Shown: piece by piece, positions 22,301 to 34,300 of the stretch
How positions within the stretch are numbered: position 1 is the stretch's first letter
Layout of the letters: every line of letters begins with the position of its first letter
DNA from: Vitellaria paradoxa
Taxonomy: Eukaryota; Streptophyta; Magnoliopsida; Ericales; Sapotaceae
Direction: 5' to 3'
DNA length: 64,000 nt
NCBI GenBank assembly: GCA_019916065.1
Contig: CM034237.1
Location: forward strand, 44,152,714 to 44,216,713
Translations under genes and position numbers: made by a program
Notes under the pieces: generated by a model
The model's input: the letters and a program-made list of their open reading frames with translations, nothing else
Told to the model about the DNA's origin: nothing
The model's database searches: none

Positions 22301-25300
22301 GCTGAGGAGGAAAACCTTAGCCTGAGAGTAGGAAAAATAGACTTCCTAAGAAGAACCTGGCTCTGATACCATGAAAGCAGATTTACTGCAGAAATAATGA
22401 ATAATCAATCTCAATCTGAAATGTTTTACAGCCCATATTATATACAAGTCTATCCTAGTATTGATAGTTATCTACAATCTAAACAATATAACAGAAACTC
22501 CTACAAATCAGCACCTTATCTACCGAAGATCTGTAGCTTCAACAGATCCTTATCCTAATCAAAGTTTACTCCTATCTCATCTCCTATAAATCTGTAACCG
22601 AAAGCTTCTAGAGCTTATCTACAGATTTTGGAGTGACCTGGGGCAGCAGCTTGATTCAATAATTTCTGCAGCTGTTCCAGTTGGACTTTGCTTAGAAATA
22701 TTCCATTCTGTGCTAGTTCATTGTGATGTTCAGTAGGTTTATCTTCCATTTGTGCTTGAAAACCCTTTCCTTTACTTGCTCCTCGAGGCTTCCAATTTGC
22801 TGGTTTTCCATGAAGGTCCCAGCAGGTGTCTTTAGTGTGTCCAGGTTTGTTGTAGTGGCTGCACCAAGGTCTGCCACCTCTGTCACCCCTTTGAGGATTT
22901 CTTTGATCATTCTTAACAGCAAGAGCTTACAGGGATGGCAGATACCTCCTTATTCCCTCCAAGCATAACTTTTCTTCTATTTGCTTCCCTTCTCACATCA
23001 GCAAAAGCTTCATCAAGGGATGGTAAAGGTTTGTAACCAAGAATCCTTCCTCGCACCTTATCAAGGTCTCGGTTCAATCCTGTTAGGAACTCATACAACC
23101 TTTCCTTCTCCAAGTGTTTCTTAAATTTGATATTGTCTTCCAAATCTCCCCAGTCGGCTTCGTAGTGCATGTCCAGCTCTTATCACAAAATCTGCAGGTC
23201 ATTGTAGTACTCAGTGACCTTCAGACTTCCTTTCCTTATCTCCTTGAGTCTATTTTTGATCTCAAATATTTGAGAAGCATTTTTGAGATCAGAATAATTA
23301 GTATTTACAGCCTTCCAAATAGCTTGGGCAGTTCGAAGGAAGAGATAGGTCCTACTGATATGAGGCTCCATGGAGTTGATCAACCATGCCATAACCATTG
23401 AGTTGTTCAACTCCCAGGTTGCATAGGATGGATCCTCCTTGTCGGGCTGTTTGATATTTCCATTGAGATAGCACATTTTTCCTCTCCCCCTAATAACCAG
23501 TAGGACTGATCGAGACTACTGAATGAAGTTTCTTCCATTCAGTCGGTGATTGGTGATTTGCAGATTTGTGCTTTCTCCAAGGGTTTGAGAGACCATTGAA
23601 GACTGCAGATGATCAGAAGAAGTGGCAGATTCCTTGGCTGAACTCATCTTTGAATACTTAAAGTGAACGAGAGTATTCAAGATCCTAAATCTGACTGGAA
23701 GATCTAGGAATGCTAAGGAGGACAAACCTTAGCAGAGGATGTCTGAGACTTAGGGAAGGCTAAGGAGGACAAACCTCAGCCAGACGAAAAAATGGACCTT
23801 TGATGAAGAGCACAGGCTCTGATACCATGTAAGTAGATTTCCAGGAAAATTAATTGTATATTCAGGAATGTTACAGCTCAGTGATTATATACAAGTCTAT
23901 CCTAACAATAGTAATTATTTACAATGTAAATCAGTGAAACAAACTCCTAAAAATCAGTAACTAACTCCCGAGAATCTGCAGCTCTAACTGAGTTTATCCT
24001 AATCAACATTAATCCTATCTGATCTCCTATATAGATCTGTACCCGAAAGCTGTAGAACTTATCCATAGAAGCGTTAGAGGAGGCTACATGAACCATATGG
24101 GCTAGATTTCCATGGAAGATCTCAGCAAGTTTCCCTAACATGGCCAACACGGTCACAATTAGAACATTTAGGTCTTGTACCATGACCTCCACGAGTCCCA
24201 TGATCACCAGACTGAGATGGGGTTTGGTAGTTTGAGTTTTTACTATCTGAAGGTAGCTAACTGATTAGTGCCATATCGTGTAGCATCAACAGTGGTGAAT
24301 GAATCTCTAGAAGTAGCCCTCATAACTCGAGAGTAAGTTTTTGCAAATGAGGCAAGAGAAGTCCCACTGAGTATTTGGGCTTTAATGATTCAAATTTAGA
24401 ATCTAGTCCAGCAAGGAAACGGAGTACAACTATCTATTCCCATTGCTTTTGCATCACATTACTGTTTGTTGATAATGGTTGTAGAAAATTTAATTCCTTA
24501 TAAACACGCTTCAAAGAGGCGAAGTATTCAGTAACTGGTCCGCCAGACTGTTGAAGTTGAAAGAACTCCAGTGACATATTATACATGCGAGTGAGATCAC
24601 TAAAGAACAATAAGTGAATGTATTCCCATATCTTCTTACATGTGCCAAGATGAGTGCACATGTTGGCAATGTTAGGCTCCATGGAGTTCTACAATAAGCT
24701 AACCAAATGAGTATCTTCTTGGACCTAAGCATCAAACTTAGGATCACTTTCAAATCAAACAAACTCAGTCAAGTGTTTCTGTTTATCATATCCAGTTAAC
24801 GTAATTTTTATGGCTTTGGACCATTGAACATAATTCGTTCCATTTAATTTCCTTGAGATTAATTGGTGGGACATAGGAATTGAACCACCAATCATTTTTT
24901 GTTCAACACACATATTAGAAGCTATTAAAAACAGAACATAGTAGCACTTGGAATGGTACTGAAACACTGAATAGAGGACTGATAAGTGGAGAGAAAAATG
25001 AAGATTGTTCAAATCGTGCGTAAAGAGTACCAGAAGAGTCGCCTGAAGGAGGAGAGAAGATCGTGAAGAAGATCGAATGTTTGCTGGAGCACCATGGGCC
25101 CGTACGCGTGGCTTCGATGGAGACGTGTAAGGCCCATGCGCAGAGGTACTGCTGGCGCGTGATGGTGTGTGACTGTCTCGTCGATGACTACGTTCCTCCG
25201 ACAACGATTGCCTCCCTCCAACGATTGCATAGGTATGGTTAGATTGTTGAAACAGAGACTCGGAGATGAGTTGGTGATAGATTTGTGCTCATCAGAGATG

Positions 25301-28300
25301 GTACTCATGCTTTTGGCAGTTCCAAACTTTGATTGACCAGAAGACTATGAAGCAAACTAAAGCTTAAAGACAAAAACAGGAGCAGAAAGACTGACGCTCT
25401 GATATCACGTCAAATATTTAGATTAACTGAATACAATACCACTCATCCAACTGGGTACTTATGTGTATATTTATACATGTTTGAAGTGATTATTCATATT
25501 TCCTAAAGTTTAGATACATTTCCTACTATTAATGCACATTAACACTTTAAAAAAAAAAAGACTCAAGTTAGGTAAGTACTAAATTTGTAGAATGGTAATA
25601 AAATTATGGGATTTAATTCAAATTGCTTCTGGCTCAAAATTAATTTTGTAATTTCTGTGACTAAATGTTATAGCAAAGTTTGCTATTTCATGAGCATGCA
25701 TTACCTTAAATTCTTTCCATTTCAGGAAAAGCAGCCTTTTGAGCGTATTGAAGTTACAAGGGAGCAGGCTCTTGAGATGTTCTCTGAAAATAAGTTCAAG
25801 GTAAATTTACGTCATATGGAGCTTCTGAGCCATCAATTACTTCGATTTTTTTGCAGTACTTTTTTGTTGTCTCTTCCTTTTATGCCTTTCTACTGTCTTA
25901 ATCAGGTTGAGATCATTAATGAATTGCCTGAAGACAAAACTATTACAGTATACAGATGTGGCCCCTTGGTTGATCTGTGTCGTGGACCACATATACCGAA
26001 TACATCTTTTGTAAAAGCATTTGCTTGTTTAAAGGTTTGGAGTTTTGTTAATTAGAGTGCACCTTGCAAGTATTTGGTCTTTGTTACTTACACTTCTAAA
26101 TGTTCAGGCTTCCTCAGCATATTGGAGGGGAAATAAAGATCGTGAAAGTTTGCAAAGAGTTTATGGGATATCTTATCCTGATCAAAAACGTTTGAAGGTG
26201 ATATTTGCTTCTTATGCTTTTTCCCCTGCTAAATGTGGTGTTTTTATTTTTGTGCATGATCAGTTGCTTTTGCAAAGCTTTTTTACGCACATACTTTTTG
26301 TGTGTCTGTGTATTTGATTTCCATCTCCATTTCTCGTTTATATTTAACTACTAGGTTAAACTGGTCTTGTCTAAGAGTAATTTTCATTCATTTGAAAATA
26401 GAATTATCTGATCATAAAGCTTTAACCATATTAAAAATGTGCCACAAAACTTAGCATTTAAAAGGTGCAAAATGCAGAATACTTCGTTAAATTCTGTTAC
26501 AGTACCAGGAAAATCAACACAAATGAAGAAAAGGGAGTGATGAAGGAGAAACTGAGATAGGGAAACCGAGTAGAGTAGCATGGCTCAGCTCCACAAAATT
26601 CATTGACCGAATTGAGGTGTGAGGTCTACTTGAAAGATCAAAGGAAATGAAGAGAGAAAGCAGAGAGGGAACAACAGAGAGAGAAGCTACAGAACTAAGT
26701 GTAGGAGACAGGGAAGAGAGCTTTTATATCTAGGGTTGGAAGAGAAAACCTGAGCCGTTTGATCCATCTGAAAAAAAGGATGGTCCAGATGAGATCAACT
26801 AGAGGTATGAGATGCCAAGCTGTGAAGCACAGACACTTCAAAATGGCTCGGACGCGTAAAGAACATACTCTACTCCTTGGACATACAAGGATACATGTTG
26901 GACACACCATGCAGTGTATCCAATCATCTGTTCATTCTTTTTTATTCAAATATGTCATTGAAACTGTCAAGTTGAGAATAATTTACTGAAGGGTTTGACA
27001 CACCCAAATGGGTTGTCACTGCTTGGTATTTATACTAATACAATGTACATATACAATAAATACTATACAAGGAATCTAGACTAGGTACATATCCCCTAAA
27101 TACATGAATATCAAATACACTAAGTACATGCATGTATATTAACATTTCTCCTCAAGCTAGAGTATATATGTCATATGTTCCAAGCTTGTTACAAATAAAC
27201 TTTACTCTAGATCTCGCAAGAGTTTTGGTAAACAAATCAACAAGTTGATCTTCAGACTTCACATGACTATTCTTTATTACGTTCTATAGAATCTTTTTTT
27301 TGACAAAATGACAATTAACCTCAATGTGTTTAGTCCTCTCATAGAATATGGGATTAGAAGTAATATGAATTGTAGCCTGATTATCACATAGTAATTCTAT
27401 GGACTGTAGATGATAAACTCCCAATTCTTTTAACATGTTTTGTATCCAGATCAACTCACAGGATGTATGTGCCATGGCTTTATATTTTGACTCCGCACTT
27501 AACCGTGCTGCTACGTTTTGCTTTTTACTCTTCCAGGATGCCAAATTTCCTCCAACAAAGATATAATATCCAGTTGTAGATCATCTATCTGATGGTGACC
27601 CTATCTAGTCTGCATCAATATACCCATGAGTGTGTCCATTATTTTTGTACAATAAGCCTTTACCTGGTGCTCCTTTCAGATATCACAAAATCCGTGCAAT
27701 AGCATCCCAATGACTACTACGAGTTGATTCTATCGTGGCAAATGATATATCAGGTCTGGTGACTGTCAAGTAGTTTAGTTTTCCAACTAACCTCCGATAT
27801 TGACTAGGATTATGCAACAATCCTCCCTGATCAGCAACGAACTTGGTATTTGGGTCCATTGGACTATTCACAGGTTTAGAACCTAGTATACCTGTCTCGG
27901 TCAACAAATCAAGAACATACTTTCTTTGAGAGGGAAAAATATCCATACGTGACCGAGTAATCTCAATTTCCAAGAAGTATTTCAATGGTCCCAAATCCTT
28001 GGTGCTAAATTTATTTTGAAGAAACATCTTCAGATCAGAAATACCTTGAGAATCATCTCTTGTGATAACAATGTCATCTACATACCTAAGGAGCCAAATC
28101 CGTCCTTTAGACGAATGATAGTAAAAGACTGAATGATCAACTCTACACTAAACTAGACCAAATTCAGTGACAACAATGTTGAATCGGCCAAACCATGCCC
28201 GAGGAGACTGTTTTAGGCCATTAATGCTTTCTTTAGTTTGCAAACCAGACTCCCCTTGAGCAAGGAACCCAGGAGGTTGCTCCATATATACTTCCTCAGC

Positions 28301-31300
28301 AAAATCACCATGCAAAAAACATTTTTCACATCAAGCTTGTAGGGAGGCCAATGATAGATTGCAGCTAGAGAGATAATAAGACGAACAGAGCTAAGTTTAG
28401 CAGCAGGAGAAAAGGTCTATGAGAAGTCCAAACCATAAACTTGAGTATACCCCTTTGTGACCAAGCGTGCTTTTAACCTGTCCACAGTACCATCAGGATG
28501 AACCTTAACAGTACATACCCAACGACAATCAACGACAGACTTATCACAAGGAAGAGAACCAAGTTCCTAAGTATCATTAGCTCGAAGAGCGGATATCTCA
28601 TCTCATATTCTATAGCAGAATGCCATCTAGGATGAGAAAGTGCTTCAGAGACAGTTTTAGAAATAGAAACAAAGTGTAAAGATGTAACAAATGAACGATA
28701 GGAGGGTGATAATGCATCATAAGATACAAAATGAGAAAAGGATGAGAGAGCAAGAACGTGTGCCATTCCGAAGAGCAATAGGAACATCTAAATTATTTAC
28801 AGGAGCTGGCGGAATAGAAGAAGCAGATGGTGGAGCACTGGAAGTAGGAGGTGGAGCAATCACTTCTCGATGCTGAGTGTAGACCTGCAAGTCAGGACGA
28901 GACAAACGACTAATGACTCAAAGGAGTATGGTGACTAGACTCAACTGGAATAATAGGGAGAGGAAGACTCTCATTGAGAATAGACTGGAGTTGATACTGA
29001 GAGAAAAATGACATCTGCACAAACAAATAATCCGTTAAGAGATGGACTATAACAACGGTATCCCTTTTGTAATCTAGAATACCCCAAAAAGATGCACTTA
29101 TGAGCACGGGCATCCAATTTATCAATCTCAGGTACAAGCTGATGGACAAATGAAACGCTCCCAAAAAATGCGGGATGGAAGAGAAAATAAAGGTTTGTTA
29201 GGAAACAACACAGAATGAGGAGTTAATTCTTTGAGCACAGAAGAGGGCATGCGATTGATTAAATAACATGCAGTTAAAACAACATCACCCAAAAGATTTT
29301 GGAAACATTCACTTGAAAAAGTAGACACCAAGCTGTTTCAATAAGATGCAAATTCTTTCGTTCAGCTATCCTATTTTGTTGTGGAGTACCGGAACAAGAA
29401 GATTAACGGAGCATACTAGAAGAGGTCATGAAGTCAACAAAAGGTTTGGAAAAGTATTCTTTTGCATTATCACTACGAAGAATTCGCACAGATATATTAA
29501 ACTGAGTTTTAATTTCAGCACTAAGCTTGAAAAATAGAAAATAGTTTGGAACGATCTTTCATTAAATGAAGCCATGTCATTCTTGAAAAATCATCCACAA
29601 AGGTGACAAAATATTGAAACTCCAATTTTGAAGTAACTCGACTAGGACTCCAAACATCTGAATGAACTAATGAAAATGGACTTGATGATCTGCTATTGAG
29701 TTAGGAAGCAAAAGGCACACGATGATGTTTTTCCAACTGACAGGATTCACAATTTAAAGATTGTAAATGATGTAAATTAGGAACTATGCATTTTAGCCTA
29801 TTCAAAGATAGATGCCCAAGACGACAATGAATTTCTAAGGGGGAAGCTATTGCAGGACAGGCTCTAGGTACCTCGGTATCAAGATAGTAAACTGCCCCAG
29901 CTTCATGCTCTCCACCAATCTTCGCCTTTGTCGTCATATCCTGAATAACAATAGAATTAGGAAAGAAAGTCACTGAATAATTATGGTGCTTGGTAAATTG
30001 ACTAACAGACATAAGATTAAAAGGAAAAGAAGGAACATAGAATACTGACGCTAAAGAAAGAGAAGGAGAAGTAATAATTTTACTGGCACCATTGACTGCG
30101 GTAGTTGACCTATTGGCTAATGTGACTGTTGGGGAGAGAGGTAGAATATTGGAGACGAGAAAACAATGAAGATATTCCACACATGTGATTGGTAGCACCA
30201 GAGTTTATAATCCATGAGGGAGGAGAATGAGTGGAGAGGCATGTAATAGAATTACTTTGTTGAGCAAAGGAAGAGGAAAGGCAAGAGGCTTGATGAGCTT
30301 TCTGATACTGTAGAAGTTTTGAATACTCTTCTTAAGGAAGAGTTGCAGTCTATGGATGCTTGTTAGTAGAAGAATTTGAAGAGACTATATGTGCCATTTG
30401 TGGTGGGGTAAATTCCAACACTAACCATATTCTTGAAGAAATCACATACGCTAGTGTTGGAATTTACCCCACCACAAATGGCACATATAGAATCACATAA
30501 GTAAAAATGCTCTCGGTGCACGTTAAGGGGTCTAGTTGCTAAAATGTACCATTTTAGCAATTCTCGGAACAATAATTTCTTCAAACAAGTTAGATCATTC
30601 AGGAAAACTTTTCAAGCTCAAGATGTGACCATTGAGATTGAGAATGACTCCAAGATCAAAGGGGGATATAGAATTATTGAATGTGGTAGAGGTTATGTAA
30701 GGCTTCTAGTTATCTATGAGGAGGAACTTAAATGGCTGCAACAGAATTGTTCGAAGCAACACTGGAACACCAAACGTCATCATCAAATTGGCAGTCTTAG
30801 AGGTGGTCCCAGAACTCTGGTTGGAACCATTATTTCCGATGGCATTAGCAGAAAGTTGGAGCTGCGGCTGTTTGCTCCTTATGGAAGAAGGCAAGTCAGA
30901 CTCCCAGAACTTCCATTTGGTTCTGGTTGGTGGTTTTTAACTGATATCTTTAGTGACTTATTGCCTGGTGATAGATTTCCATCGTCCAACAAGAAGAAGG
31001 CTAATGCAAATCTGAATGTTCCTTCTCATGAAGCAACATTCAATGTTCCAAATGAACCTATGTCGTATATTCAAGTAGCTGCCTTCCCAAAATGGCATAT
31101 CTCCAACATGCGTAGCTCTTATAATGACCATTGTGTCACTGTAAACTACGCAGATGCTGTGGAGAATAGCATGATTATGAAAAGATGTTTAGTTGGTAGA
31201 TTAGGAGGCCCGGGAGCAGCTAAAATGGATGCGGTCAAACTTTCAGCCCGGGTAAATTGAAAATGGAGAATTCCTGGAGGAGTAGGAGTCAAGGACATAG

Positions 31301-34300
31301 ATGGCGAAAGTTTTTTATTTTCTTTTCCTTCTCAGCAGTTTGCAGACAAGATTAGGAAGCAGCAAACTGTAATCAATGGGGATCCTCTTTGGTTAGATTC
31401 TTGGTATAGCTGGAGTTGCTGTTATAGAAGGGGATGGAATGTTAATTCTGTCTGGATAAGAGTGTTGGGATTGCCTGTATTTTTATGGAGTACTAATGTT
31501 TTTCAGAGCATTGGTAATTACTGTGTAAGATTTATGGAATCTAAGCTTGATCCCTATCATTCTAACAGCTTCCGATGGGCTAGAATTAGAGTTAGAGGTG
31601 ATGGAAGGAACATTCCTGCATCAGTCAAGATTTCAGTGGGCCAAGCTCTGTATGACTGTCCTATTTGGGTTGAACGAAGGCCTTGGGTGGATTGGGTGGA
31701 TGAATCCTGGAACTCTGGAATTTCCGACCACCGGAGAGAAAGGAGAAGGTGGCGCGTGGTTCATAAGTTGGTTCAATGAATCTTCCAACTCTTGGAATTC
31801 GAAAAGGCAAGGAGTCATTACACCTTGGGGCTGCAAAATCTGGGAGAAACTCAAAAGATGCAAGGAAGGTTCAATGGACCACAGTTGGTGAAATCACTAA
31901 CTCATTAATGAGGCACAAACTTCCAATTGCCTCTCAAATGGGCCAGCCAACAGTCAATAGGTTTGAAACTCTGAATGACCTAAACAATTAGGATCAATTA
32001 ATGGCTGACTCTAGATTGGCATCCCATTTAAATAGCACTTCCAAAGGCAAAGAGGAAGTGGCCTATGGAGGATCTGTTAGCGCTGCTGACAGCTGGAAGT
32101 TTTATGGGATTAAGTACAACTCTAGGAAGAAAACTTCTCTAACAACCTATTCTTCCCCATGGGCAAGCCATCCTCATGAGGAGATCCCAACAGTCAACTC
32201 CTTATTGGAAGATAATTCTGTTGAAGACGGGAATCTGCTGGTACCTTTTGGAATGCAGGAAGCTGAAAATGAGGTAGCTCTTGAATGCCAACCTTTGGCA
32301 GCTGTTGGGCCTGATGAAGAGTGGCCAGTTGAAAGCAACCATTTGTTGCTAGGAAGTTGTGGGCAGGATCAAAACAAGATTTCAGCATGGGTGATTAACC
32401 GTATGAAGTCTTTTAGGAAGATTTTGGTCATTTCAAGTTAAGGTTTTGAAGAGCAGATAATGGCTTTACTACAATCTATTGAGGAAAAGAGGAAGAAGTG
32501 CAATAGTGGACAGCAGAAATTGCAAAAGAGTCGTAAAGGAGGAGGTGCTAGGGAATTGAGGAATTTACAATGTTCAATTAGTTATGACAAAGAAGATTAG
32601 GGATTTTCTTAACAAGAAAGGATGGGGGCGGGAGTCTTTGACTCTATGTTTGTCATGAAACCTAAGATATTAAGCTGGAATGTAAGGGGTTGTGGTGGCA
32701 AGGAAAAGAGAATGCTGATCAAATCTGTTATTATCAAATAGCACCCAGATGTAGTCTGTCTGCAGGAAACCAAAATTAGTAGGATTGATGACCTCACCGT
32801 TAGGTCTCTTTGGGGTGGCGGCTGGTGCAAGTGGAAAGCTTTGGAGTCTGTTGGGGCCTCGAGTGGTATCCTGATCATGTGGGATAGCAGAAAACTGCAA
32901 GCAATGGATTCTGAAATTGGATCTTTCTCCATCACCTGCAGGTTCCAGCATTTAGATGAAGATGTCTCCTGGTCTTTTACGGGTTTTTATGGTCCAGTAG
33001 ATAAACAAAGGAAATCAGAATTTCTGGACGAAGTGGGAGCCGCAGTTTACAGATGGAATCTGCCATGGTGTTTGGGAGGTGACTTTAATATGACAAGATG
33101 CATTGAGGATAAGTGGGGCTGTAAAAAAGAACAAGGCAAATGGATTTTTTTTTCAGGCTTCATTGAAGGTTTACAATGTATAGACTTGCCTTTGAATGGG
33201 AGTAGGTTCACTTGGAGCAATAGAATCTGTAAATCCAGAATTGACAGATTCTTGGTCTCTTCTGATTGGGAGGACTTATTCCCTGCAGCTCTGCAGAAAA
33301 CTCTTCCAAGGATTGCTTCCAACCAATTCCCTCTCTTGCTGGATGGAGGAGGAATTAAAGAAGGACCAAAACCTTTGAGATTTGAAAACATGTGGCTGCA
33401 GGTCGAAGGATTCAAAGACATGGTTGCTTAATGGTGGCAAAAATATAGTTTCGATGGATCTGCTAGTTATAGACTGACGCAAAAGCTGAAAATTCTAAAA
33501 TCAGACCTGAAACAGTGGAATTATGAGATTTTTGGAAGGCTTGAACAACAGAAAACCCAATTGGAGAAAGACATTCGAAGCTTAGACAGGCTGGATGAGG
33601 GAGGTCACCTAACTGATCATGGGAGAATTATGAGGCAAGACAAGCTTTTGAGCTTAACCAAATTAATCAAAATAGAGGAAATAAGCTGGAGACAAAAATC
33701 TAGAATTCGATGGCTCAAGGAAGGTGATCGAAATACAAAATTCTTCCACAAAATGGCATCTGCAAACAAAAGGAAGAATTGGATTAACAAATTGAAAATC
33801 AGGGGGGAGCTTACAGATGACCAAGAGCTGATCAAGCATAGCATTGTGGATTTTTACAAGAAGCTGTTTGCGGAAGAAGAAAATTAGAGGCCTCTAGTGA
33901 ATGAATTAGAATTCTCTCAGCTTAGCCCCCCAGTTGCAGTCAGTCTTGAGCTTCCTTTCACTGAATATGAGGTCTACCAGCCGCTCATGGATCTAAATGG
34001 TGATAAAGCTCCAGGACAAGATGGATGGACCATCGCCTTCTTCCAAAACTACTGGGAAATTCTTAAGGAAGACCTGCTGTCTGTGTTTGGAGAGTTTCAC
34101 AGCAGCTGCAGATTTGTTTGAAGCATGAACTCAACATTCATCGCATTAATTCCTAAGAAGAATGGAGCTGTGGAATTAAAGGACTTCAGGCCTATCAGTC
34201 TAATGGGTGCAATTTACAAGCTGCTATCAAAAGTCCTAGCTAACAGGCTGAAACAGGTAATAGATAGCCTCATATCTGATTCACAGCATGCTTTTGTTAG

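Larger units (their letters stand above)
17407..22623 (-). mobile_element. Copia element C, youngest and innermost insertion
   Basis: 5,217-bp element with 252-bp LTRs (17407-17658, 22372-22623) that read identically by eye. A perfect target duplication GATTT flanks it (17402-17406, 22624-22628). The initiator-Met primer site (tctgatacca) precedes the 5' LTR at 22371 and a polypurine tract (complement ctccccctcaag) adjoins the 3' LTR. The gag-pol frame (17650-22185) is complete except for a single stop codon. Identical LTRs imply a very recent insertion. It sits inside B, a member of its own family. Confidence 0.95.
13827..24067 (-). mobile_element. Copia element B, inserted in A and itself split by C
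   Basis: LTRs 13827-14066 and 23828-24067 (240 bp each) flank a minus-strand gag-pol. The insertion is flanked by a perfect 5-bp target duplication GAAGC (13822-13826, 24068-24072). The tRNA-iMet primer site (tctgatacca on plus) abuts the 5' LTR at 23827. The LTRs differ at about 11 of 240 positions by eye. Without element C the element is about 5.0 kb. It belongs to the same family as C: gag, integrase and RT align closely. Frames are broken, and a deletion of about 60 bp removes the end of RNase H near 14105. Confidence 0.92.
10344..25544 (-). mobile_element. Copia element A, outermost of a three-level nest in intron 4
   Basis: LTRs at 10344-10500 (3' LTR) and 25408-25544 (5' LTR) flank a minus-strand Copia gag-pol remnant. 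Next to the 5' LTR is a degenerate iMet-type primer site (tctgatatcac against the usual tctgatacca), and next to the 3' LTR a polypurine tract (ctcccccaag read on plus). Without element B and its duplicated target the element is about 4.95 kb, normal for a small Copia. Coding segments are 10466-13826 and 24073-25308, broken by many frameshifts and stops. The protease motif reads DFG in place of DSG. No clean 5-bp target duplication is seen (cttac against cttta). It is the oldest layer, because B lies inside it. Confidence 0.85.

Noticed and set aside
10339..25549. Target duplication for Copia A (cttac / cttta)
   Set aside because: One mismatch in five with an adjacent A-run is too weak to claim.
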